Source: Gymnothorax reevesii (taxonomy: Eukaryota > Chordata > Actinopteri > Anguilliformes > Muraenidae). Taken from it: a stretch of 64,000 nt of DNA. The position numbers and the translations under genes were made by a program. Positions 24,808-35,662 of this stretch are shown here, in pieces; position 1 is the stretch's first letter; every line of letters starts with the position of its first letter. Location of the stretch: contig CM056583.1 in assembly GCA_029721435.1 (NCBI GenBank), positions 90,382,120-90,446,119 on the forward strand, read 5' to 3'. The notes beneath the pieces were generated by a model. The model made no database searches. It saw only the letters and a list, made by a program, of their open reading frames with translations, and was not told the DNA's origin.

Positions 24808-26733
24808 ATTCAATTTTGGTTGCATTTTTCAAAATCACTATGGGTTATATTCAGTCGTATTGGGACCAAGCAGCTTATGCATGTGTAACGATCCTTTATA
24901 TCTCCTCTGAGCGGTTGCACTCTAGCAAGATGCAATTCATGAGAACAAATCAGCAGGCAATTACCTCACTCAGCGCAGGTGTCAATCGCAGCTGTCACTC
25001 ATGACTTTACACCCCCTTTTTATAGACTCAAATAACCAATTAAAACCAGGCTGATCATTAAAAAAATTAACACACTACATACATCAGCATAGTAAGAACA
25101 ACCTAAAATGATAGAAACGATCTTCAGGAAAAATGTATTCGACATGTTCTTTGATTTTTGAGTGTGGACCTTGTTCCACCCACTAACAGGTTAATAACCA
25201 ACACTGCAGCCATCCTCCAGGGGCAGACAAGGATATTTCACTTTGCTTTGTGGCAACTGTTCGGGTGTCCGTCTTTATATACAGTCACTGTACGAAACCA
25301 AGAGGTCTGGGAGAGGGAAAAAATAGACATCCATTGCCTCAGAGACAAAATTAGCGGTACTTCATGCAATAAGACTGGAGCTCACAGATACTTAGAGTAC
25401 TAATGCATGAAATAACAGGTACGTGTGATGTCAAAGGAAATCACAAGTTCAAATACAGGAAGTTAAAGGTATCCTTAGTCCCTGTACTGGAAATTACAAG
25501 TGCTTTACGTACTAAGGGGGAAATTACTTAATTTCATTGGACATGTTATGATGATAAAGATTATTCTATTTTATTTTTACAGGTACTTATAAATGGTAAC
25601 CATTCTACCCTTGTACTCATAGGCAAACATTTCACAAGTTCCATCCCCTAATGGTTCCTTTTTGACTGTATCAGAAGAAGACGTTAAGCCAAAACACAAT
25701 CCACTGAGCGGCCCCATTTAAATAATCCTGCTGCTCAGAATCAACGCTCTCCCAATGTCCGCACCTTCCACCCCTCACCCCACCCCACATCATAACGAAA
25801 TAAGGCCTTTGTTGTCGGAGCAGTGACCTTTGCCCTTTGCTTCTCAAGGCTCGTGAGAGAGGACTCTGTGAAGAGGAGTGCACTGGGGGGGGTGTTTTCG
25901 GGCTGAGCGGCCAGGCGGTTTGGGAAAGAGGGGGTTATGGGGCTTGGCTCATCAGGAAATAAAAGCACCTGTCAGTCTACACTGGAAGAGGTCGGCCCCT
26001 CCATAATCCAGACTGTCCCCCATTCCGTGACTCCCTAAAATGTCACACAGGAGGGTGTGAAAATGCAACTCCCCACTCCCAAAATGTAACACCAGTAAAT
26101 TCCATTTTTCTTCTATGGGCACTTACCACAAAATGGCAACAACACAACCTTACCCCGAAATTAATCCAATCACCAGAAAAGAAACCCACAATAGGTCATT
26201 TTATATTTCTAAGACGTGTCTGTTGACAGGGTCTGACGGCCAAAATGATGAGACTGAAAAATTGTAGCCCAATGGTATCTTGTTCCTGTCGAACATTTGT
26301 AACATCACTAACACTTGTTGTCAGTTGGCTAATTTCATTGGCTGGATGGACTGAGTTCCGTTGTTGTCATGCTTAGTTTTGGTGATTAAGAAATAGCAAT
26401 AATTACCATGAAGATGACAGTTTGCGCCATACATGTTGTTCGACACCACGTTAAGCATAAATAATCTGTATCATCGGACACTTCTCTCATGACTTCTGTC
26501 GAGATATGTCTCACAAATATAACAAATATATAAGACTCCTCTGAGAACACAACATGCCCTGCTAGAGTCGTGACTGCGATATGAATATTATCAGTCTATC
26601 TGCAGCATACGAGCAGTTTCAGGGATATCCTTTGAAAACTGTAGGAGGAGTTGATTTCACCAGCCACATACCCTCTGATGCAGATGGACAGACAGACAGA
26701 CAGACTGAGCTTACGCCTGGCCGGGGATAAAAG
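24808..26733. other. Intron sequence, nothing recognised
   Basis: About 1.9 kb of mixed sequence with a short GACA run at 26687-26704. No domain-bearing frame and no repeat ends were found. Confidence 0.35.
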
Positions 26734-27355
26734 GGCCTTTAAAGAAAATTCCGGTGGGAAATTAACTTGGAGTGTATTGAAACAGATAACGAGTACTAAC
26801 TTTTTCGAATACCCCACCTCCGTACCTATGCAACAATTCGAAATACATGGCTTTATAGCCGAAGCTCCCAACAGGCTTACAATGGTAGTGAATCGGGCAT
26901 ACCGCTGCCATGCAAAGAAATCATTGTTTTTTCATCATCAACAAGGCTCAAAGTAGCTCCACACTTCATTGGTAGAATTCTGAGGGCCCTGACATTTAAA
27001 ACGAGGCACTGAAGACTTTTAAAATGCCCAGGTAGTTTATTTAAAAAGACTGTTTATGCAAACAGTACCTTGAGGTAGTTTCCAGTCACCTCCATCTTGA
27101 AAGTCACGATAAGTCGATTGACGAGCACGAAGGAATAGATTGCAATCTGTTCCCCTATCCTTCCAATTCTTTGCATGGCAATGCTATGCCCGATTCACTA
27201 CCATTGTAAGCCTCTTGGGAGCTTTGGCTAAAAAGCCATGTATTTCAAAATGTTGCGTGCGTACGGAGGTGGGGTATTCGACAAAAGTTAGTGCTCGTTA
27301 TTATGTTTCAATACACCCCAAGTCAATTTCACACCGGAATTCTCCTTAAACTCTC
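26734..27355. mobile_element. Long inverted-repeat element (~190-bp arms)
   Basis: The left arm (about 26734-26920) and right arm (about 27168-27355) are inverted copies. Both contain 'aattccggtg', 'gtgtattgaaaca', 'gaataccccacctccgtac', 'aaatacatggctttttagcc' (or 'ttatagcc') and 'ggcttacaatggtagtgaat' in mirrored order. Roughly 250 bp of unrelated sequence separates them. The structure suits a MITE or foldback transposon. I could not define a target-site duplication, so the superfamily is unknown. Confidence 0.8.
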
Positions 27356-28281
27356 ACAGTCATGAGGACCTCACAATCAAACCCACCCAGTTTTCCAGAT
27401 CTAGCGCAACCCTTGTAAGCAAGAGTGCCTACAGATGAAAGCAAAAGAAATTAAAGGCATTCCGTGCTAAAACTGAGATTTAATATGTTTGCAAAAACTC
27501 AACAATGCTGATTCAAAAAGCTTCAGTCACCCACAGATGAACTCTCCTGCAAACTCAATGAACTGGGTGAATCAGGATTAATGGGCTCGACAAATTAATT
27601 CTCTTGGATCTTATTTCACATAGCATTTCAAATATTCCGGAATATGCAATGTTCAACAATTTCCTCTGAAGTCACAGATATGAATGCATAATCTATTTTC
27701 AAAATTTTATATTGGCAAAAAAATATTTCTTTGTATTCACACCGCAGGACAATAATTAACTTGTGAATTATTTTTAATCCGTCTGTTTCAAACAAAAAAA
27801 CCTACCCTCAAAAATGGCCTGTTTCTATTTGACTGTTATGTAAAGAAATGAAAAAGACGGTGTCTCGCAAGCAAACTAAGGTATGAATGATATTCACAGT
27901 CTGGGTCAGCAAGGTTTGCCGTTATCCTCCGCAGTTGATCTCTTCTGCCGACTCGACAGCTCCGTGACTTTGTTACATCACAGCTCACAACAGCAGTAAT
28001 TATTCACCTTGGGCTCAGCCTCAGAAAAACATGTTTTAACAACATAACGGCGGTGAAGTAACAAGTAGCAATATCCTGAGGGTTAAGCGCATCAGTATTC
28101 AGCAGTCCGAACACAGAAGCAGAACCGTGTAAAAACCGCCGCCTCACATTACCACAGGGAGAGAAAGGAACCGGAGAGATTCTGCTCTTTTCTCCTTCTG
28201 CAGCATCAATCCATCTTCTCTCTCTAACCTCCCCCATCCTGTTTTCTCATCCTCCCTGTCCTGACTACCCTCCCCCATCAG
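27356..28281. other. Intron sequence between the inverted repeat and med13l exon 2
   Basis: AT-rich sequence to about 27.9 kb, then pyrimidine-rich sequence from about 28.15 kb ('ttctcctt', 'ctaacctcccccatcc'). No med13l exon 3 text (such as WENGLSYECRTLLFKA in reverse) is present here or further left. Confidence 0.45.
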
Positions 28282-28341
28282 TTTCTCCGCTGCCGCCTCT
28301 ACCTGAATCAGATGGTACGCATCCCTGTGAGCTACCGCCAG
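28282..28341 (+). other. Candidate cryptic 60-bp exon (plus strand), weak
   Basis: A long pyrimidine tract ending 'cctcccccatcag' is followed by 60 bp open in the first frame and then a donor 'gtaatg'. The 20 codons start FLRCRLYLNQMV. The length is a multiple of three, as for a cassette exon. It lies on the strand opposite to med13l, about 190 bp from its exon 2. No domain is recognised and no partner exon is visible, so a chance arrangement is quite likely. Confidence 0.15.
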
Positions 28342-28528
28342 GTAATGCAAATGTGTCTATAAATAGGGTGGATAGTGCTGACTATCCGACTTGCGCAGAG
28401 ATGCGACATCACAGCCAGATAAAAGCATACAAGAGGCTCGTAAACCCACAGGGGTAAGACCCCTTCCAGTCTGCGGCGCCTGGAGAGTTCCAGTAACGCC
28501 AAATCACTCCCACAATGGCAACACTCAC

Positions 28529-28766
28529 CCTCCAGCTCGTGGTGGATGAGGTCGGCCAGGTTAGGCTCCTCGCCCCACCAGAAGACCCAGAGCTCCTTGG
28601 CGTTGGGACGGATGTTGCGACGCCACACGCACAGCAGGTTGGCTTGCACGCAGTGGGTGAAGCTCCACAGGATGGGGTCGTCCTGGGCGGGTGCAGAGAT
28701 GACCGGGCCACACCCACCCACCCCACGGAATCCGTAGCGCCGCCATTTGATGCCAGTGAGCTCTGC
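28529..28766 (-). CDS. med13l: med13l exon 2: Mediator complex subunit 13-like, N-terminal region
   Basis: MED13L belongs to the CDK8 kinase module of Mediator (with CDK8/19, cyclin C and MED12). That nuclear complex reversibly binds Mediator and modulates RNA polymerase II transcription. The 238-bp exon reads, on the minus strand, [13 protein letters not shown], then [48 protein letters not shown] and ELE. A pyrimidine-rich acceptor ending 'ccccgtag' precedes it and a consensus donor 'gtgagt' follows. It begins in phase 0 and ends one base into a codon, which fits my recollection of the human gene. The wording 'CGP(I/V)[11 protein letters not shown]' and '[10 protein letters not shown]' favours MED13L over paralogue MED13, which differs there. 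Only about 79 of more than 2000 residues are in the window, and no start or stop codon is included. Identification is from memory of vertebrate proteins. Confidence 0.93.
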
Positions 28767-29344
28767 CTACGGGGTGAGGAGGGGACAGGAGGGGTCAGTC
28801 TCTTGTCTGCAGCATCAGAAAATTAACGCTGCAAAAACACCCATAATTCCACTGAGAAGGGCCAACACAAAAAATATTGCTGAGAGTGAAAAGGGTGAAG
28901 CCAAAATACAGTGGGCATTCAAAGCTGGGCCAGTTCAAACCGCCAGTGTCTCAGCACATCACACACAACAGCACCATCGGGATGAAATTTGGTAGCAGCT
29001 TCTAGCAGCCAGGTAATTCCATCTGAAATCAGGGGAGGCTACCCAACTGACAGCCTAAGATTTGCTTCAAATTTACAGAGCATGACGTTCTTGTATCTAG
29101 TATATTATGTGCAAAATTTTAGACTCATGTCTTTGTTAAGAGATAGAGTTGAGATATTGACACTTCAGATAGGGGGCGCGGCCCCCCATTTTGATAGTTG
29201 TCACTCAATATGCCAAATTCAATAAGTCATAACTTTTGAACTAACAAAGATAGACACATGAAATTTACAGGATTGGTTCTTTGGTATAATTGTTTCAGAT
29301 TAGCAAAAAATCAGCACCATAACTTATACATACTGTTGCTCATA
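28767..29344. other. Intron 1 sequence adjoining exon 2
   Basis: No coding sequence is seen. The part at 28.97-29.34 kb has the 'gggggcgcggccccccattt' palindrome and phrases such as 'atgaaatttacagg'. These are common in dispersed fish repeats, but no ends could be set. Confidence 0.35.
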
Positions 29345-29545
29345 TACAACCAATTCTGAAATAGTTGGGACGAAGTGTAAATTGTGAATAAAATCAAAAT
29401 GCAATGACTTTCAGATCACACGAGCCAATATGTTATTTAAAATAGAACATAGATAACATTTCAAATGTTAAGCTGTAACATTTTACATTTTTAGCCACAA
29501 AATGAGCTTATTTCAAATTTTCTGGCTGCAACAGGTCTTCCCACT
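29345..29545. mobile_element. Tc1-type element, 5' end fragment
   Basis: After TA at 29343-29344 comes 'tacaaccaattctgaaatag' and continues 'ttgggacgaagtgtaaattgtgaataaaatcaaaatgcaatgac'. It matches the left ~200 bp of the copy at 30.5 kb almost phrase for phrase. The remainder of the element is missing after about 29540. Confidence 0.75.
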
Positions 29546-30500
29546 GAAGATATAACAGGTACCCACTGATGATGTAAATCTAAGAAGAAAAGTTTCATAT
29601 TGATTGGTCTTTGCTTAGCCGTCGAATAGCACCTGCTACTTGATTGGCTTGTTGTGGGCATGTTTTCTAAAATCTCTCTTTTTCATTGAAAGAACTACTA
29701 GAAACCTCAACAGAGATGCAGTTAGCAATATTATTACCAGTTAAGCAAAATGGTTTAAGAGTTTTATTTTATTCTGGGCAGTATATAGACCCATGGTAAT
29801 GTGAGTAATGGGGAATATTTACAACATACCACCCAAGCTTCAGAGCTCTGGGATCTGTAGGTTTTTCTGCCCATTCAGTTTTAGGGAAAAAATCTGAGAA
29901 ATCAGCTGAATGATATTGTTATTATTATTATTATTATTATTAAGTAGAAGAAGAAGTATACTAACAATTACAAGAGGGCTGTATGGTTTTTCTGCTTAAT
30001 AAAATGTTATTTAATTGCGTTGTGATAAAGCAAGTGAGAAGGTTGCATGACCAATGAGAACAGTCTCGCGAGCCAAACTGTTATGAGAATGAATGGTCAT
30101 GTAACCACCTTTGAGTTTACCATTAAGTTCAGTGGAGTTTCTGAATTTCAAAATAAATTGTGAAGCCTTCTTCCAAACATTTGAAACAAAAACAAATTAT
30201 TCATTGTTGATGTTCTCAAGCACATTTTGTAGTTATTTGAAAGATTTGACTGTTTTAATCCTCTACTGGCACAATGAATGAATGAACCGAACTGGCCTCC
30301 ACATCAGCATTTTTGCGGGAGTCCCCCCCACCCCCAAACTCAGGCCTCTGACTGGGAAATGACTGTTTGCGCTGGAGAAGGAATGACACATTTCTTTAAA
30401 GCCCTGGAATAAGTATTTTTTTATTTAATTCCACATGACTGTGCAGACATACCATGGCTACATCAGAGCTGTTTGCTACCGCTTCAGTTTACTTCTCCCA
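29546..30500. other. Intron sequence with a TTA microsatellite
   Basis: AT-rich sequence with a TTA run at about 29915-29942. No exon or repeat ends were seen. Confidence 0.4.
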
Positions 30501-30502
30501 TA

Positions 30503-30941
30503 CAATAACCCCAATTCCGAAATAGTTGAGACGAAGTGTAAATTGTGAATAAAATCAAAATGCAATGACTTTCAGATCATGTGAACCAATGTTATTTACA
30601 ATAGAACATCGATAACATTTCAAATGTTGAAACTGAGACATTTTACATTTTGATCCACAAAATGAGCTTATTTCAAATTTCTGGCTGCAGCAGTTCTCAA
30701 AAAAGTTGGGACACAGGCAAAAAAGGCCGAGAAAGCAATTAATATATGAGAGAATCAGCTGATAGAACATTTAGCAAGTAATTAAGTTAACTGGCATCAG
30801 GTGTGTAACACGATTGGCTATAAAAGGGATGTCTTAGAGACGCTGAGTCTCTCAGAAGTAAATATGGCCAGAGGCTCTCCAACCTGTGAAGGCTTGCGTA
30901 AAAAAATTGTGGAATACTTTAAAAACAATGTTCCTTCCTAG
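30503..30941 (+). mobile_element. Tc1-type element, 5' part with transposase start
   Basis: It starts 'caataaccccaattccgaaa' and shares its first 200 bp with the fragment at 29.35 kb. Beyond this it keeps the internal leader ('gttgggacacaggcaaaaaa', 'ctataaaagg', 'gagacgctgagtctctcaga') and the first 25 codons of a transposase. The element stops abruptly after about 30945 and runs into unrelated sequence, so it is a 5' relic. Confidence 0.8.
30864..30941 (+). pseudogene. N-terminus of a Tc1-like transposase (25 codons)
   Basis: The ATG at 30864 opens MARGSPTCEGLRKKIVEYFK, then NNVPS and a stop at 30939-30941. The text is the beginning of the first helix-turn-helix of the fish Tc1 family that carries these ends. 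The start context and the leader with 'tataaaagg' are retained. Everything catalytic is missing. Confidence 0.75.
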
Positions 30942-31799
30942 GGGGCTTGCAGTAAGTGTGCAGGCTTCTTCTCCTTTCTTCATTGGTGTGTATTATTTGA
31001 TTGCGTTGCACCTACACGCGATGTGCGTATAACTCCTTCTTCGTACTGAATACAAAATTATTCCAACTTTATGACCAGCAGTGTATTTGCACATTAGTGG
31101 CCTCCTCAAAATGACTCACAGTTTTGTTTTGCACATGGGGTAAGGTTTGGCCCTAAATGCTTCTGGATAGAAACGCACAAGATTTTTCAAGTCTGAGAAT
31201 TCATTAATTATATTACAGTACTTTCATAGCAACTTGGTATTTATGCCAAGGTATCTGACATTTCTGATGTATAGGCCCATAACATTGGGGAAAAAAAACA
31301 TATTGGAATCATACTACAATTTTCCATTGCCATAATACAAATGACATCATTGGAAAGAGCATGTTTTAATTGACAGATCAAGCAAATATCAGGCTGGTAG
31401 ATATGGGTCTAAAATTTTGCTCAAAAGGTACTGGTTACAAGAACACCACGTTCTGTCAAAAATTAAGCAAATCTGAGGTGGACCGTTTTTTGTTTTTCTT
31501 TAATCGGGCGATTTGAGATGGAATTACTTCGCCACCATTTTACTGCATGGAGCACATTTCGATGCTTTTTCACCCCATGTTCCAAGAGTGCTTCTCCAGT
31601 GAACAGTGCACCAGTGCCGTTGTTACACCCAATTCTTCCTTGGCTTATGCCTAGAATACATGCCCCACACACAGCTACATGGTGAGCCAGTGACTGTTAA
31701 TCATCCTAAATGACATGAGCATGAGTGAGGTCCAGAGGGACGCAGATTCCTCGTGTTACAGTGGAAGGTGGAACGTCGCTCTTCACGGAGATCAGCTGC
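30942..31799. other. Intron sequence; possible end of another Tc1 element
   Basis: The run ending 'attccaactttatgaccagc' and 'agtgta' (about 31063-31085) looks like the inverted end of yet another Tc1 family. No partner end was located. The rest is AT-rich without features. Confidence 0.3.
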
Positions 31800-33390
31800 C
31801 CCTGTGGGACCTGAATCACTACTGATCAGTAATAATAGCTGCTACTGTAATAGCTAGATCACTGCCAGTCACTGAAAACAACTGCTAATAAAGAAGCTAG
31901 ATCACTGCTGGCCACAAATAAAAGCTGCTAAAGTGGTAGGTAGTTAACCATTGATCACTAGTAACAGGATGAACCACTGTCGGAAACTAATGACAGCTGC
32001 TGTAGAGCTCGCTAGATCACTCTTAGTCACTAATAACCATAAGTGCACATTAACGCTAGCCCGCTCGTCCGAGGCGAAGTGAATTGTGTAAGGGCGATAT
32101 GATCGGTCCTACTATCTCGCCCGGCTGGCGATTTGATTTTGACAGTCACAGAAACAGTAGACGCTACAATGCGCGCACGCCAGTGAGCCCAGGAATTTTA
32201 GTTCCTGGAAATCTCATTGCCTCGCATGTATTGGAGCGTCTACGGTGCTACCTGCTCGGCTCACGCCGTCACGGCTAAGACACAAGACACAGCCCACTTT
32301 TAATTCACCCGTCCACCCTCTATCAGTGCACGGCCCGGGCGATTAGTTCTGGTGAAATTGAAAAAGAATTTTGACTTCGTCCCTAAGGATCATTACTGGC
32401 AGTTAGACCCTATTTTTTCATCGGCAGTTATGACCCTCCCACCAGGCCAACTAAACTTCATGAACTTATACTCAACCAGTCCAGATAATCAAGCGACCAC
32501 GCTCCGTTACTGTATCAGCAGGCTCATGTCAGCGAGCAGGATTCACTGGGCCTGAATTCATAACAGGTATGAAATTGTCACAACTCTTCGAGAATACAGT
32601 CCCTGGCTAGTACTTCGTAGTAAGAGCCGTATTTTTGACGAAGAGATGTTACAATGTCATAGCTGGTTTGATTGCTCGAGAAGGAGCTCTCGACCAATCG
32701 AAACAGATACGACATTGTCGCACCTCGTTGAGAATTTAAAATACGGGTTAGTAAGAAGCGCTGTGATTTGCCGAGACTGCCAAACGCGTGAACACGTGCA
32801 TGCCCATTCCTTCATGAAGATCTGATGATCCGTCCGCGCCAACCTGCTTGGAGGAACTGGAACTCTAATTGATTGATTGACTCCCTCATTTATAGCTTAT
32901 GATGTTGTTGAATCTGATATCAAATGACTTTACTTTAGCATTATGTAATAAAAGATAATTATATTAAGTGGGTCTCTTCGTTTCTTGCAGTGTCGGTGTA
33001 TTGAAGTAAAAAAGTCGCAATATTTCAGGACTATTAAAAATTGGTCTGGACTAGTAAATTATATAGACCACTAGTCCTGTGGGCCAGTGCTTTTTTTTAC
33101 TTAATGTGCACCCCTGATAACAGTTGCTACTTTGGAAGCGGGATTACAGTCAGTCACTAATGACACTCGTTATTATGTAAGGTAGGTCACTACTGGTCAC
33201 TAATATGAACTGATGGGCATGAATAATAGGGGTTATGGTACCCACTCCAGAGCTGGTCACTGCTAACAACAGCTGCAACTTTATTGGGTGAATCATCATG
33301 GCCCACAAATAACAGCTGCTACTATGGCAGCTACATCAGTGTTGGTCACAAATAAGAGTGACTTTTTTGGATGCTGAATCACTGTTGGTA
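31800..33390. repeat. Degenerate tandem array (~50-60 bp units), split by a hAT5-like insertion
   Basis: On both sides of 32038-33116 the same loose unit recurs: 'agatcactg', '(t/g)gtcactaataac' and 'agctgctact'. Examples are 31810-32037 and 33117-33390. The copies have drifted strongly, so this is an old minisatellite. Removing the insertion rejoins a unit cleanly at 'ataac'. Confidence 0.75.
32038..33116. mobile_element. hAT5-like DNA transposon, non-autonomous, 1079 bp
   Basis: The ends are 'cataagtgcacattaa' and, inverted, 'caggggtgcacattaa'. The flanks share ataac (32033-32037 and 33117-33121), a 5-bp duplication as reported for hAT5-type elements. The interior is GC-richer and CpG-richer than the host array. 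It contains 'ctcgcccggctggcgatttg', a self-complementary segment 'tctcgaccaatcg...' and no transposase. The 5-bp assignment rests partly on how the interrupted array unit is reconstructed. Confidence 0.7.
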
Positions 33391-33690
33391 GCTTATGACC
33401 AGGCCCACTGACGGGTTGGGGAGGGGGGGGGGCAACCGGGTAAGGTGTCCCAGGCCCTGGGGCAGGGGCGGCCCAGAATTGGGCTCTCTGATTGTTAAAA
33501 CATCTACTGGAATTTGTCAAAGCTGGTTTTCAAAAAATGCATGGAATTTATATCACAAATAATCCTTCCACTTTTTTTATTTTCCTAATTTCCTGTGACA
33601 TTGTGATCAAAAATATTTTTACTTTCCCTCCGAGCAAAAATGGTTTGGCCTGTTACATTGCGTAAAATTAAAGGTTCCATTGGCAAATCC
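33391..33690. other. G-rich repeat scrap and AT-rich sequence
   Basis: The stretch at 33415-33490 ('ggggagggggggggggcaac', 'ccaggccctggggcaggggc') resembles the end of a hAT element. A matching second end was not found. Confidence 0.3.
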
Positions 33691-34148
33691 CCACCCGCCG
33701 GAAAACAAAGAAATTAAATGCTTTGCTCAAAATTTGGGCAAAGGAGACCATACAATCACAACTGCATACTTCACACAGAAGGATATGGAATAAATTGAGT
33801 ATTTACATACACGTGGTTATCGCACACAACAATAGAACAGTGCTGTGACAGACTACAGAAAATACGGCTACAGTATGTCTAAGAGCGCGACGCGGTGTGA
33901 AATTCTCACACTCAATTCTCGCAGCTCAAGCGATTAAAAAGATAAATTATCATGACTTTGTCTTCTTTGTGAATGTTTCTATTTAAAAACCACCTCGGTG
34001 CATACTACCACTTACTACGTATATCGGAATTTAGACATATGCAAGTGTACTCCGGTATGGAACGACATTACGAGTGTGAAAGCTGAGCAGCAGGGGGAGA
34101 GGGGAGGGGGGACAATCATACTGTAGCAAGGTCCGGAACAATCATACC
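33691..34148. mobile_element. PIF/Harbinger-related remnant
   Basis: Much of this stretch parallels 54170-54790. Shared phrases include 'cgtggttatcgcacacaaca' versus 'tgtggttatcacagaacaat', 'cggtgcatac', 'tatcggaattt(a)gacat', 'gcaagtgtactc(c/a)ggtatgg' and a G-rich block ending 'ggggacaatc'. This copy is internally deleted compared with the other. Its right end is replaced by the intact Tc1, which begins at 34151. The frame is broken. Confidence 0.6.
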
Positions 34149-34150
34149 TA

Positions 34151-35660
34151 TACTCAGCAACAAAAGTTTCTGTGACACCAATATTGTTAATTATTTTTCA
34201 TAACGCAATTATGAAATTGTCATACATGGTGATATCAGACTGAAACAGTACACGTAAACACAACATTGAAATGGAAATCATGAAAATGCGAGAAAATGAC
34301 TTTGCACGTGAAAATGTGCGTAAATCATGCTTGTGGATGGCAATAAAAGAGGAGAATTTTTGGAATGTTCACATTGTGCCTGATGAACAACGGAAGCATC
34401 ACTTATCGAAAACACAGCCATTTCGGATCAGGAACTCTACCCTCTAAATGCCAAGACTGTCTGAAAATGATCGGTGGAGGGCCATTGGGATGATTGAATC
34501 CGGAACCTCGCAGAGGGAAGTTGCTCATCGCCTGAATGTCCACCGAAACACCATTTGGAACTTATGGCAGCGTCATCAGCAGACAAGACATGTCAGAGAC
34601 CGTCCTCACAGCGGCCGTCCACGAGTAACCACTCTCAGACAGGACAACTGGATTCGAACAACCCATCTCCGAAATCGATTCCAACCTGCAACCATAACTG
34701 CAAGAACGATACCTGGTTTGAGGCGACTGTCTGCACAGACAATCCGTCGCCGTCTCCGTCATTTTGGCATTGTCCCACGTCGGCCAGCAAGACGTCCAAT
34801 ACTCACAGTACAACACCGACGACTGCGTCTACAGTGGGCACAACAACATCGACGGTGGATCCAACGTCAGTGGGATCTTGTACTCTTCACTGATGAATCA
34901 AGATTCATGCTTAACCGATGTGATGGTCATTTACGTGTATACCGTCGACGTGGAGAACGTTATGCCAACAACTGTGCTCAGGAATTTGATCGTTTTGGAG
35001 GTGGTAGTGTCATGATTTGGGGAGGGATCACGGTTAGAAACAGAACAGATTTGCTTGTTATTGATGGAAATCTGACAGGTCAAAGATATCGCGATGAAGT
35101 GCTACGGCCATTGGTGGTACCGTTTTTGATGCAACATGGTCCCGGAATAACGCTGCAACATGATAACGCCAGACCACACGTTGCAAGGATTGTACAGCAG
35201 TATCTGATGCAACAACATGTCAATGTCCTGCCATGGCCAGCCAGATCCCCAGACATGTCCCCAATCGAGCATCTTTGGGACGAGATGGATCGACGTTTGC
35301 GGCCGTTGGATAACCCGCCAGCTACACTACAGGAATTGCGACAATGTCTACGTCAGGTTTGGAATGACATCCCACAGCAATTTCTGGCACATCTGATTCG
35401 GTCCATGCGCCGGAGATGCGTTGCTTGCATCATGGCACGAGGAAGTCACACCCGGTATTGAAGTGTGAAGGTCACAATTGGTTAGACATCAGACAAGTGC
35501 TTCATGACGCATGAAAATGACATTTTTCGTTTTGAGTGACGTTGGAACTGAAAAGTCAGTGTTTCTCCTGTTAAATAAACATATTGATTGCATTGAGATC
35601 TTTGCGTGTCATTTATAACATACACATAAATGGTGTCACAGAAACTTTTGTTGCTGAGTA
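34151..35660 (+). mobile_element. Apparently intact Tc1-family (DD34E) transposon, 1510 bp
   Basis: The two ends are inverted copies identical for 30 bp, beginning 'tactcagcaacaaaagtttc'. Each is flanked by TA (34149-34150 and 35661-35662). A single uninterrupted transposase gene fills the centre. About 300 bp of 5' leader and 200 bp of 3' tail lie between the gene and the ends. Perfect terminal repeats, intact target duplication and an unbroken gene all indicate a recent insertion. It landed next to or inside an older Harbinger remnant. A shortened relative lies at 43128-43947. Confidence 0.95.
34448..35461 (+). CDS. Tc1-family DD34E transposase, 337 residues, full length
   Basis: This enzyme would bind the element's terminal repeats and catalyse cut-and-paste transposition into TA sites. 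Residues 1-60 form the first helix-turn-helix (MPRLSENDRWRAIGMIESGT...) and end in the GRPR hook at 56-59. A second helix-turn-helix spans about 65-105 and is followed by a basic patch RRPARRP at 111-117 that could act in nuclear entry. The catalytic triad is complete: Asp149 in LFTDESRF, Asp239 in LQHDNARPH and Glu274 in SPIEHLWDE. There are 34 residues between the last two. The GGGSVMIWGGI segment (184-194) is also typical. The length is normal for the family. The ATG at 34448 is at the expected protein start, and the frame runs unbroken to the TGA. I see no disabling change. Activity is inferred, not shown. Confidence 0.95.
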   Translation: MPRLSENDRWRAIGMIESGTSQREVAHRLNVHRNTIWNLWQRHQQTRHVRDRPHSGRPRVTTLRQDNWIRTTHLRNRFQPATITARTIPGLRRLSAQTIRRRLRHFGIVPRRPARRPILTVQHRRLRLQWAQQHRRWIQRQWDLVLFTDESRFMLNRCDGHLRVYRRRGERYANNCAQEFDRFGGGSVMIWGGITVRNRTDLLVIDGNLTGQRYRDEVLRPLVVPFLMQHGPGITLQHDNARPHVARIVQQYLMQQHVNVLPWPARSPDMSPIEHLWDEMDRRLRPLDNPPATLQELRQCLRQVWNDIPQQFLAHLIRSMRRRCVACIMARGSHTRY

Positions 35661-35662
35661 TA

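Noticed and set aside
34555..35015. Other open frames on both strands inside the intact transposon
   Set aside because: They are shadows of the real transposase frame, which carries all the catalytic and DNA-binding motifs.
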